Part shown: positions 1-5,809 of the stretch, in pieces
Position numbering within the stretch: position 1 is the first letter of the stretch
Layout of the letters: each line of letters opens with the position of its first letter
NCBI GenBank assembly: GCA_964431685.1
Contig: CAYSLA010000184.1
Coordinates: forward strand, 1 to 6,596
Source of the DNA: CAYSLA01 sp964431685
Lineage (GTDB): Bacteria > Armatimonadota > UBA5829
DNA length: 6,596 nt
Reading direction: 5' to 3'
Notes under the pieces: generated by a model
Told to the model about the DNA's origin: nothing
The model's database searches: none
What the model saw: the letters and a program-made list of their open reading frames with translations, nothing else
Position numbers and translations under genes: made by a program

Positions 1-625
1 GGCCGTCCACCGTGGCCACGCCCAGGTTGGGAGTCAGGGTGGTAAAGGGGTAGTCGGCGATCTTGGGCCGCGCGGCGCTGACCGCGGCCAGCAGGGTAGA
101 TTTACCCGCGTTGGGCACGCCGATGATGCCCACATCGGCAATGAGCTTGAGCTCAAGCTTGAGCGAGCGCTCCTGGCCGGGCTCGCCCTTTTCCGCGATG
201 CGCGGGGCCTGGTTGGTGGGCGTGGCAAAAAAGGCGTTGCCTCGGCCGCCGCGCCCGCCTTTGGCTACCAGCGCCGTCTGGCCGTCCTGCACCAGATCGG
301 CCAGGACCTGGCCCGTCCCGGCGTCGCGCACCACAGTGCCCGGGGGGACCTCGACCAAGAGGTCCTGACCACGCTTGCCCTGCTGGTTCTTGTTCAGCCC
401 GTTGCCGCCCCGCTCAGCGAAAAAGTGCTGCTGGCGCTGGAAGGCAATCAGCGTGTTCAAATGCCGCTTGGCGATGAGGTACACATCGCCCCCCCGCCCG
501 CCGTTGCCGCCGTCGGGGCCGCCAAAGGGCCTGGACTTTTCGCGCAGAAAGCTCAGCCCGCCGTTGCCGCCTCTGCCGGCGCGTACTTCAATTCTCGCTT
601 CGTCGAAGAAATAGGGTTCATCCAT
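1..625 (-). CDS. obg: Obg/CgtA GTPase, N-terminal part (runs off the left edge)
   Basis: Obg is an essential ribosome-associated GTPase acting in 50S maturation and stress control. Reading from an ATG at 625 gives 208 codons without a stop. Residues about 5-160 are the glycine-rich Obg fold, with the typical AGRGGNGGLSF, GGPDGGNGGRGGDVYL and GKRGQDLLVEVPPGT stretches. The G domain follows: P-loop GVPNAGKST at residues 169-177 and the switch I region DYPFTT at 191-196. G3 (DxPG), G4, G5 and any C-terminal OCT domain lie beyond the window. A second ATG at 621 is out of frame. The ATG at 625 puts the family's FxDEARIEVRAG segment at residues 6-17, a few residues later than usual, so a short N-terminal extension is possible. 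No Shine-Dalgarno sequence is visible and a promoter lies directly upstream. Identification is very secure; only the start is slightly uncertain. Confidence 0.97.
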   Translation of the reverse strand, partial: MDEPYFFDEARIEVRAGRGGNGGLSFLREKSRPFGGPDGGNGGRGGDVYLIAKRHLNTLIAFQRQQHFFAERGGNGLNKNQQGKRGQDLLVEVPPGTVVRDAGTGQVLADLVQDGQTALVAKGGRGGRGNAFFATPTNQAPRIAEKGEPGQERSLKLELKLIADVGIIGVPNAGKSTLLAAVSAARPKIADYPFTTLTPNLGVATVDG

Positions 626-634
626 TGGAGTTGG

Positions 635-663
635 ATTATATCACGGGGCGGGCCGGAAGGCAA
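635..663 (-). promoter_or_regulatory. Sigma-70-type promoter of obg, possibly leaderless
   Basis: On the minus strand a perfect TATAAT (640 to 635) is preceded, after exactly 17 bp, by TTGCCT (663 to 658), which matches 4 of 6 bases of the -35 consensus. Initiation about 7 nt after the -10 box would fall near 628, only about 3 nt before the obg ATG at 625. Together with the missing Shine-Dalgarno sequence this points to a leaderless or nearly leaderless mRNA. The start position is inferred, not observed. Confidence 0.6.
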
Positions 664-851
664 TGGCGCGTTTTCAGCACTGCCCATCTTCTGGGAATGG
701 CGCCCGTTGTGAAAAGCAGTGAAGCGGCGGATCCAGTCTACATAGACGTTTACGGTGCGGATGCCCTCGCGGACCTGGTCGAGCAGCTTTGGGGGCGTCG
801 GTTCCGTTCTTTACGTCCTCCGAGGGTTTTCGCGAACCTCGGTTTTGGGTC

Positions 852-879
852 TATAATTGGGTTGTCACTGTTCCAGTGA
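852..879 (+). promoter_or_regulatory. Possible -10 element with operator-like inverted repeat
   Basis: A perfect TATAAT at 852-857 is followed by TCACTG-ttc-CAGTGA at 865-879, a perfect 6-bp inverted repeat with a 3-nt spacer. It lies about where transcription would begin (around 864). No good -35 hexamer stands 16-18 bp upstream. If real, it would give the membrane protein gene at 1088 a leader of about 220 nt and place a repressor-sized dyad at +1. Weak evidence. Confidence 0.25.
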
Positions 880-1087
880 GCGATCCACAAAAAAGCGCGC
901 TCGGCATGTTGCACTGTAAACGTCCGTGAATGTAACTCCGTAAGCAGACTGGGCGCGCCTAAGATGCGAAACTAGTAGGAGAAGACGGATTCCGCATACT
1001 CAATAGTCAGGCGGCGTTTGATAGCTGAACACAATGGCAAGTTACACATTCGTAGGAAAGAGCAGTGCCCCGATCAAGTGAGCCTCC

Positions 1088-1654
1088 ATGAAGAAGTCAA
1101 CCAAGCCAGGTGATGTGCGGAGTGGCATAGCAGTAGCGCTCACCGCTTTCATCATCTCTATGTTTCTCTATTTTGAGCCGCAGTACTTTGGCTCTTTGAC
1201 GAAAGCTGTAGCCGTTGTACTCATCTTTGTTGGTTTTGCTGGTCTGGGCATCGAGTTAGAGCAGCTGACAAGTACAGGACGAGGAGCCTTGATTGACGGG
1301 AACAACGACTCGGGGATATTCACCAACCTTGGTATTGGCCTTGGAATACTCGTGGTGTGGGCTTTTCTGTATCATTACTTCCCATCAATATGGGTCAACG
1401 TGTTGATCTCCATACTTCTGCTCTTATCAGTGTACGGAACGACTCTAGGGCTTATCAACATTCTGTTTCGCGTTGCATCCAAATCAAGGGATGACGGTGA
1501 CTCTGCAAGTACTGGCCCTATAGATGCCGATGCGTCACAGAATAGGACGAAGAAACCGGGATCGTTAGCGGTAAAGATTGCTGTGGCTGTTTCGGGAATC
1601 ATCGGATTCGTTGCCTCTATGATTCAGATTCTGCAGTTTTTGAAAATCATCTAG
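1088..1654 (+). CDS. Predicted five-helix membrane protein, unknown function
   Basis: A 188-residue protein that I do not recognise. Hydrophobic segments lie at about residues 13-29, 38-55, 77-96, 101-127 and 159-183, so it is almost certainly an integral membrane protein. A polar linker at about 131-158, rich in D, S and K, separates helix 4 from helix 5. A short hydrophilic stretch at about 56-76 separates helices 2 and 3. There is no signal peptidase site or catalytic motif that I can name. The start is forced: an in-frame TGA lies at 1079-1081, and ATG 1088 is the first start codon after it. The Shine-Dalgarno sequence is weak (GTGAG at 1078-1082). A strong hairpin follows the stop within 4 nt, so it appears to be a single-gene unit. 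Small membrane proteins in defence islands are sometimes effectors, but nothing in this sequence proves that role. Confidence 0.75.
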   Translation: MKKSTKPGDVRSGIAVALTAFIISMFLYFEPQYFGSLTKAVAVVLIFVGFAGLGIELEQLTSTGRGALIDGNNDSGIFTNLGIGLGILVVWAFLYHYFPSIWVNVLISILLLLSVYGTTLGLINILFRVASKSRDDGDSASTGPIDADASQNRTKKPGSLAVKIAVAVSGIIGFVASMIQILQFLKII

Positions 1655-1657
1655 TCA

Positions 1658-1689
1658 GGCTGGAAGCCGCCTATCCCGCGCTTCCAGCC
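1658..1689 (+). terminator. Hairpin terminator candidate after the membrane protein gene
   Basis: GGCTGGAAGC (1658-1667) and GCTTCCAGCC (1680-1689) form a perfect 10-bp stem with a 12-nt loop, beginning 4 nt after the TAG stop. No U-tract follows, so it is either a non-canonical terminator or an mRNA-stabilising hairpin. Confidence 0.5.
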
Positions 1690-1693
1690 GACC

Positions 1694-1759
1694 GCCTAGC
1701 GCATACAGTCGCCAGCGGTGTCTGGTCAACCCGGCTGCGGCTGAACCGCAGCGCTAGGC
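1694..1759. repeat. Cruciform-forming inverted repeat, superficially attC-like
   Basis: GCCTAGCGC (1694-1702) is repeated in perfect inversion as GCGCTAGGC (1751-1759), with 48 bp between. Inside, GCTGCGG (1734-1740) pairs with CCGCAGC (1746-1752) around a 5-nt loop, overlapping the right arm by 2 bp, so alternative folds compete. The outer arms resemble the R''/R' boxes of integron attC sites (RYYYAAC and GTTRRRY), but the invariant AAC/GTT triplets read AGC/GCT here. No integrase gene or second comparable site is visible. The inverted repeat is certain; its function is unknown. Confidence 0.5.
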
Positions 1760-1780
1760 AGCCTGCAATCTCAAGGTTCC

Positions 1781-1789
1781 TGGTAGAAT
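1781..1789 (+). promoter_or_regulatory. Extended -10 promoter element next to the ATG at 1798
   Basis: TGGTAGAAT at 1781-1789 fits the extended -10 pattern TGnTATAAT with one mismatch. No -35 hexamer stands 17 bp upstream, which is tolerable for extended -10 promoters. Transcription would begin near 1796, almost at the ATG at 1798, so the transcript could be leaderless, as suggested for obg. Alternatively GAGGG at 1790-1794 could act as a very close Shine-Dalgarno sequence in a longer transcript. Confidence 0.35.
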
Positions 1790-1797
1790 GAGGGTAA

Positions 1798-2499
1798 ATG
1801 ACACGCAGACCGAAATGGCCTATCCTGGGAGAGAATCTGCTTACCCCGGTTGCTGAAGCAAACCTCTCAGTGACTCGAAACATTACGTTTGGGAACGGCC
1901 AAGTCGAACCCCTGCCGTATATGGCGGGTTGTCATTTCGCGGGCTGTCTGGGGACAAGCATTGAGGCGAACAAACAAGGAAAGCATTCAGTAGCTATATG
2001 CCTTGTTCGCCAATGCCTTGAGGCACTCACTATCGTCGACGTCGGCCTTCAGCATCCAGTGTACGCCGAGCCGTTGCTGTTAGCGTCGTCGGAGGGTAAG
2101 ACGACCGCCGGACAACTTCGCCAAAACCTTGAGCACGATGTATGGCCACAGTATGGTAAGGGATCATGGAGTGAGTCTTGCGAAGAATTCTTCGGGAATC
2201 TCGCTCAATCAGTACATCCTTATGCGCACTAGTCACCGGAGCTGCAAGGCTAGCAATGGGCAACCATAGAATCGGGCAAGACTGGCGCGTTGCTGGCTAT
2301 CGGATCAAATACCTATGACGAACTCAGAGCCGCAAGGATTACCCTGCTAGATATCTTGCTCATATGGACTAGCGGCCGACTAATACTTGTCCATAATGAT
2401 CAATCACTCGAAAACACGCACCAAGAACAGATAGTTGAACTTGGGGCGGCTCTTGCATCATCTAATCTGCTGTTTGAAAAGGAGAACTGGGGTGTATAA
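1798..2499 (+). pseudogene. Unknown protein gene interrupted by two in-frame TAG codons
   Basis: A single frame runs from ATG 1798 to TAA 2497-2499, 234 codons counting the stop. It is broken only by TAG at 2230-2232 (codon 145) and 2251-2253 (codon 152). Sequence on both sides looks like one soluble protein: a helical region around residues 56-80 (KQGKHSVAICLVRQCLEAL), the polar segment KTTAGQLRQNLEHDVWPQYG at 101-120, then SWSESCEEFFGNLAQSVHPYAH leading to the first TAG, SPELQG between the two, and a hydrophobic helix near residues 180-197. TAC-to-TAG and TGG-to-TAG changes would explain both codons. The start is forced by a TAA directly before the ATG. I do not recognise the family. Two nonsense mutations are the simplest account, because the gene at 1088 uses TAG as its normal stop. 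Amber readthrough or two ORFs (144 residues, and 69 residues from TTG 2290) are the alternatives. Confidence 0.6.
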
Positions 2500-2552
2500 C
2501 TTGTGCCTCAGATTTGTTTCAAAGCGGGCTATGATTGGCACAAAGCAAGCCT

Positions 2553-2583
2553 AGGGTGTCCAACCCTGCATGCACTGCTGCAG
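2553..2583 (+). repeat. Two small overlapping hairpins before the operon promoter
   Basis: AGGGT-gtcca-ACCCT (2553-2567) and CTGCA-tgcactgc-TGCAG (2566-2583) are perfect 5-bp stems that share two bases, so only one can form at a time. They lie between the broken gene and the next promoter. They may help end upstream transcription, but there is no T-run and the stems are short. Confidence 0.3.
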
Positions 2584-2584
2584 T

Positions 2585-2612
2585 TTGATCCACTCCTCTT
2601 CTGAGTTATGAT
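2585..2612 (+). promoter_or_regulatory. Promoter candidate for the small ORF/nuclease/methyltransferase operon
   Basis: TTGATC (2585-2590, 4 of 6 to the -35 consensus) is followed after 16 bp by TATGAT (2607-2612, 5 of 6 to the -10 consensus). Transcription would begin near 2619, just ahead of the AGGAG ribosome binding site at 2622-2626 that serves the ATG at 2634. The spacing of promoter, start site, Shine-Dalgarno sequence and ATG fits a short-leader operon. Confidence 0.5.
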
Positions 2613-2621
2613 TTATCGCCT

Positions 2622-2626
2622 AGGAG
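2622..2626 (+). promoter_or_regulatory. Strong Shine-Dalgarno sequence selecting the ATG at 2634
   Basis: AGGAG at 2622-2626 stands 7 nt before ATG 2634. It argues for the 52-residue frame and against the competing frame that opens at ATG 2608, which has no Shine-Dalgarno sequence. Confidence 0.6.
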
Positions 2627-2633
2627 TGTCGCG

Positions 2634-2792
2634 ATGCGACAATGGATCCCCGCCAAGGGTAGGAAGCCGAAGCCTCCGCAAAGGCGACTACTGCGATGTC
2701 TGCAACGGAGCCTTCGTGAGGCGCGGGCAGCCTATGGGAGACTCTGCGCAATGGCCGGCGTGGCGACAAAGGATGTCTGTCGCAGGCTGTGA
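2634..2792 (+). CDS. Small, strongly basic 52-residue protein, operon leader ORF
   Basis: ATG 2634 to TGA 2790-2792 encodes 52 residues with 14 Arg or Lys and only two acidic residues. The N-terminus is rich in K, P and R (PAKGRKPKPPQRR), followed by a likely amphipathic helix (SLREARAAYGRLCAMAG). I do not recognise a family, and it is too short for a standard helix-turn-helix controller protein. Support for expression is good: a promoter candidate upstream, a perfect AGGAG at 7 nt spacing, and a stop only 15 nt before the nuclease ATG, just upstream of that gene's Shine-Dalgarno sequence. It could be a DNA- or RNA-binding regulator of the operon, a translational leader peptide, or a fragment of an older gene. 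A competing 88-codon frame (2608-2874) overlaps it but lacks a ribosome binding site and runs 67 nt into the nuclease gene. Confidence 0.45.
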   Translation: MRQWIPAKGRKPKPPQRRLLRCLQRSLREARAAYGRLCAMAGVATKDVCRRL

Positions 2793-2795
2793 TCG

Positions 2796-2800
2796 AAAGG
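2796..2800 (+). promoter_or_regulatory. Ribosome binding site of the nuclease gene
   Basis: AAAGG at 2796-2800 stands 7 nt before ATG 2808 and begins 3 nt after the stop codon of the small ORF, so translation of the two genes may be coupled. Confidence 0.55.
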
Positions 2801-2807
2801 ATGGATT

Positions 2808-3617
2808 ATGCAACCGACGAAAGTTTTCGATGTCTTCAGAGCATGCACAGATGCAATCCTCCGTGGTGTCCTGATTCGGCAGGTGAGCAGAACCGACAAG
2901 GAGTTCCACTTCCAGAACTGGTTCGAAGCGAGGCTCATCGAGACCGGGGTCAGTTTTGACAGGAGCGGGCGGAATTCGTACCCGGATTTTGTTCTGGTGG
3001 CCTTCACGGAGGGATACGAGACCAAGGGTCTTGCATGGCCGGGACGCGAATCAACGTACGATAGCAACAGCCAAGTGCCGACAGGCCTTCACAACGGACG
3101 GGATGTGTTCTATGTTTTTGGTCGCTATCCCCCGGCGGATGATTCTGGACAAGACTACCCTGTTATCGACCTCGTCCTGTGTCATGGTGATTTCCTCAAT
3201 GCTGATCACGCCTATATGCACAAGAACAAGAGCGTCAAAGGGTTCGGCAGCTACGGCGACATTATGATCCGTGATCGCAAGATGTACGTGTCCCCAACAC
3301 CCTTTTCCATTGCCGATGGTCTCACGGGTGCACGTACTCTTATTATCCCCTCAGCATGGCCTCGCCCGGACGGTCTTCAGAAAGTCGGCATGCTCAACCG
3401 CGTTGAAGCACCGAATCTGGTCGTGAAATACGAATTCGACCTCAGGGCCAATCTTATAACCCCCAAGACGGTGCCGAATCCGTCTGCGGGTGCAGTCCAC
3501 TCATTTGACGTATACCGCCTCGAGAAGGATTCTGACAAGCCTGTGGCCCTTACCGAGAACCACCGTGACCCTGCAACAGAGACGACGCCAAGTGCTGATG
3601 CAGGGGACGTGGAGTAA
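2808..3617 (+). CDS. Predicted PD-(D/E)xK restriction-type endonuclease
   Basis: A 269-residue soluble protein proposed to cut DNA. YPDF at residues 58-61, followed ten residues after the PD by ETK at 71-73, gives a textbook PD-x10-ExK active site: D60, E71 and K73 would bind metal and catalyse cleavage. E40 in FHFQNWFEARLIE is a candidate for the extra acidic residue often found on the preceding helix. A conserved-looking patch follows (GLAWPGR at 74-80, then YDSNSQVP and VFYVFGRYP at 100-108). The C-terminal 25-30 residues are polar and probably disordered. I cannot assign a named restriction enzyme family. The methyltransferase gene begins 5 nt after the stop, which strongly suggests a restriction partner. 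The start ATG 2808 has a good Shine-Dalgarno sequence. It could also be a nicking or modification-dependent nuclease. Confidence 0.72.
   Translation: MQPTKVFDVFRACTDAILRGVLIRQVSRTDKEFHFQNWFEARLIETGVSFDRSGRNSYPDFVLVAFTEGYETKGLAWPGRESTYDSNSQVPTGLHNGRDVFYVFGRYPPADDSGQDYPVIDLVLCHGDFLNADHAYMHKNKSVKGFGSYGDIMIRDRKMYVSPTPFSIADGLTGARTLIIPSAWPRPDGLQKVGMLNRVEAPNLVVKYEFDLRANLITPKTVPNPSAGAVHSFDVYRLEKDSDKPVALTENHRDPATETTPSADAGDVE
3611..3614 (+). promoter_or_regulatory. Ribosome binding site of the methyltransferase gene
   Basis: GGAG at 3611-3614 overlaps the last codon of the nuclease gene and stands 8 nt before ATG 3623. This favours ATG 3623 over the second in-frame ATG at 3629 and suggests coupled translation. 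Confidence 0.6.
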
Positions 3618-3622
3618 CAAAC

Positions 3623-5809
3623 ATGCCTATGTTGATCGAGTCTGAGTTTCCTTTTGCCCGACTCTCCCAGATCGCCGAACAGGAATCCTGGCGAAAAGAG
3701 GTATACCGCCCTGTCTACTACATTCACAAGTGGTGGGCGCGCAGACTTGGCAGCGTGTTTCGCGGCATCATTCTTGCGTCGTGCATAGATGAGCGCGAAG
3801 ACTTCTGGCAGCGGTACTACGGCCCCAACAACTTTCAGCAGGTTTCGCTCTTTGACCCCTTTATGGGTAGTGGAGTCACCGTAGGCGAAGCCGTTAAACT
3901 CGGTTGCAGGTCCATGGGTCGCGATATCAACCCGGTCGCGGTTACTGCCTGCCAGGCTGCCTTTTCGCGTTACGACTATCGAGAGGTTGACGCCGCCTAC
4001 CGGGGACTGGAGTCTAGCGTTGCGCCCAGTTTGCTCAGGCTGTTCGAGACTCGCTCTACAGAGGGTGAACTGGCCACGGTACTCTACTACTTCATGGTCA
4101 AGGTAGTGGTCTGTCCAAACTGCAGTGCAACTATCGATCTCTTCAAGAGTCGCATATTCTCCACCAATGCCGTGCCGAAGAAAGACCCCTCGGCGCGTGC
4201 GTCATGTCCAGCGTGCGGAGCGATTACTCACACAAGATACGATGCCGACAACGCATCCTGCCCGCGCTGCGAGCAACGCTTCGATCCTCAGACCGGGACG
4301 GTCTCCGGTCCTCATGTCCAATGCCCACATTGCCACGTGCGCTTCAAGCTCGTGGATAGAATGAAGGGCCTTGATGGACCACTAGGCTACCGCCGATACG
4401 CCAAGATGGTTCTGCTGCAAGATGGTCGCAAGGTCTACGAGCCGATGAACGACTACGACCGCGAAATGGAGCAGACGGTAGCTGAACAGTATCACTCGGT
4501 TGCTAACGGACTTCCGCGAGTTCGCGTGGAACCAGGATACAACACCGATCAGATGCTCAAGCACAACTATCGCTATTGGCATGAATTGTTCTCTGATCGT
4601 CACATTCTGTGCATCAGTCAACTCGCGAATGCCATACGCGCGTTGGAGAATCCGGATATTCGCCGGTTGTTCGCCTGTTTGTTTTCGGGAACGCTTGAGT
4701 TCAACAATCTGTTCGCTTCATTCAAGGGAGAGGGAACGGGAGCAGTCAGACACATGTTTGCGAATCATGTTCTCAAGCCTGAACTCATGCCCATTGAGGC
4801 GAATGTCTGGGGCACGACCAAGTCGTCTGGGGCGTTCTCCTGCCTCTATCACTCCCGCATCGAACGCGCACTGCGGTACAAGGCGAACCCAACTGAAGTC
4901 GTCATCGGCGCATACTCAGGGGCAAAGACCGGCGGGTTCAACCATCCTCTTTCTGCTCCCGTTGCCACCTCCTACGAGGAGTTTCAGAATGATCAGCGCA
5001 GTATCTACATCAGCCAAGGTGATTCGGGCTGTACCGACATTCCCGACGGCTCTGTAGATGTTGTTGTGTCCGACCCTCCATTCTTCGACAACGTTCATTA
5101 CTCTCAGCTGGCCGACTTTTTCTACTATTGGCTGAACCATGTTCTGAACTTGTCATCGCGGAACACCACGCGGAGCCAGGCAGAAGTGCAAGATACAGAT
5201 GCGTTCCTGTTCACAAGCAAGCTCACGTCCGTTTTCTCTGAGTGTCGGCGTGTGCTAAAAAGCGAGGGACTCTTTGTCTTCTCATACCATCACGCGAGGC
5301 ACGATGGCTGGATTGCTGTTCACCGCGCCATCAGACACGCTGGGTTCGTTTGTACGCGAGCATACCCCATTAAGGCCGAGATGTCCGTTTCGATGCCCTT
5401 GCAGCGGGCCAAGTCACCGATCCACCTTGACCTCATCCTCGTATGTAGGCCCTTGCCGGTGGAGATGCCCGGTGCAACTGAAGACTCACTACGCACTGCA
5501 ATCGAGACAGCGAACGCTCAGGTGTCCATGTTAAGGTCCATGCGGATTGAGGTATCTTTGGCCGACGCAAAAGTAATCCTGATGGGGCAGCTACTGTGTG
5601 AAGCGCACAGACTAGGCTGTCTTGATCGGGAGGAGGAGTTTCTAGAACAGTGCGAGCAAGATGTTGATTCCTATGTCGCAGATGTTCTCTCAGCCAAGGG
5701 TGAGATTCTCTATACAGCGACAGAATCAAAGCAACTCATGCTATTTGAGGAAATGGCGATATATCTGGCCAGCAAGCCCGTGTACCCGACGGGGCACGGT
5801 CGCACGTGA
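3623..5809 (+). CDS. Zn-ribbon DNA amino-methyltransferase (COG1743/DUF1156-like)
   Basis: A 728-residue enzyme predicted to transfer a methyl group from S-adenosylmethionine to adenine N6 or cytosine N4 in DNA. The N-terminus carries the HKWWARR signature (residues 35-41). AdoMet motif I is FDPFMGSG at 77-84, with a likely motif II acidic residue at D101. Catalytic motif IV is DPPF at 484-487. The roughly 400 residues between them hold four CxxC pairs (C164/167, C195/198, C213/216, C234/237), which look like two zinc ribbons, and probably the target recognition region. The order motif I, insert, motif IV matches the alpha class of amino-methyltransferases. VVSDPPFFDNVHYSQLADFF is typical of this family. 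The C-terminal 120 residues are helical and charged. It follows the nuclease by 5 nt and its TGA shares a base with the ATG of the next, broken gene. The fold is secure; the target base and site cannot be told. Confidence 0.9.
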   Translation: MPMLIESEFPFARLSQIAEQESWRKEVYRPVYYIHKWWARRLGSVFRGIILASCIDEREDFWQRYYGPNNFQQVSLFDPFMGSGVTVGEAVKLGCRSMGRDINPVAVTACQAAFSRYDYREVDAAYRGLESSVAPSLLRLFETRSTEGELATVLYYFMVKVVVCPNCSATIDLFKSRIFSTNAVPKKDPSARASCPACGAITHTRYDADNASCPRCEQRFDPQTGTVSGPHVQCPHCHVRFKLVDRMKGLDGPLGYRRYAKMVLLQDGRKVYEPMNDYDREMEQTVAEQYHSVANGLPRVRVEPGYNTDQMLKHNYRYWHELFSDRHILCISQLANAIRALENPDIRRLFACLFSGTLEFNNLFASFKGEGTGAVRHMFANHVLKPELMPIEANVWGTTKSSGAFSCLYHSRIERALRYKANPTEVVIGAYSGAKTGGFNHPLSAPVATSYEEFQNDQRSIYISQGDSGCTDIPDGSVDVVVSDPPFFDNVHYSQLADFFYYWLNHVLNLSSRNTTRSQAEVQDTDAFLFTSKLTSVFSECRRVLKSEGLFVFSYHHARHDGWIAVHRAIRHAGFVCTRAYPIKAEMSVSMPLQRAKSPIHLDLILVCRPLPVEMPGATEDSLRTAIETANAQVSMLRSMRIEVSLADAKVILMGQLLCEAHRLGCLDREEEFLEQCEQDVDSYVADVLSAKGEILYTATESKQLMLFEEMAIYLASKPVYPTGHGRT

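Larger units (their letters stand above)
626..1087. other. Intergenic region without a convincing gene
   Basis: The divergent stretch between obg and the first plus-strand gene. It holds the obg promoter, an isolated TATAAT at 852-857 with a small palindrome after it, and a frame open from a TTG at 625 to 879 (ATG at 697, 60 codons). That frame overlaps the obg promoter, has no Shine-Dalgarno sequence and matches no family I recognise; it may be chance or a decayed remnant. An AGGAG at 976-980 is not followed by a usable start codon. I see no tRNA, CRISPR array or insertion-sequence ends here. Confidence 0.6.

Noticed and set aside
63..614. Plus-strand open frames across 63-368 and 375-614
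   Set aside because: They are antisense to the unmistakable Obg coding sequence and owe their openness to its GC-rich, glycine-rich codons.
625..879. 84-codon plus-strand frame from a TTG, or 60 codons from ATG 697
   Set aside because: It overlaps the obg promoter, lacks a ribosome binding site and shows no family resemblance. At most a remnant; noted within the intergenic entry.
2230..2253. TAG codons encoding pyrrolysine
   Set aside because: No pyl genes, PYLIS-like context or methylamine methyltransferase similarity are visible. Kept only as an open alternative to nonsense mutation.
2608..2874. 88-codon frame with a CDVC motif and further cysteines, suggestive of a small zinc protein
   Set aside because: No Shine-Dalgarno sequence at ATG 2608, which lies inside the predicted -10 box, and it runs 67 nt into the well-supported nuclease gene. 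The 2634 frame fits the signals better.
2688..3067. Minus-strand frames opposite the nuclease start (2688-2909 and 2732-3067)
   Set aside because: Antisense shadows of the small ORF and nuclease gene, without ribosome binding sites or recognisable motifs.
4500..5057. 185-codon plus-strand frame inside the methyltransferase gene
   Set aside because: It lies entirely within the methyltransferase coding sequence in another frame; the enclosing protein has clear catalytic motifs.
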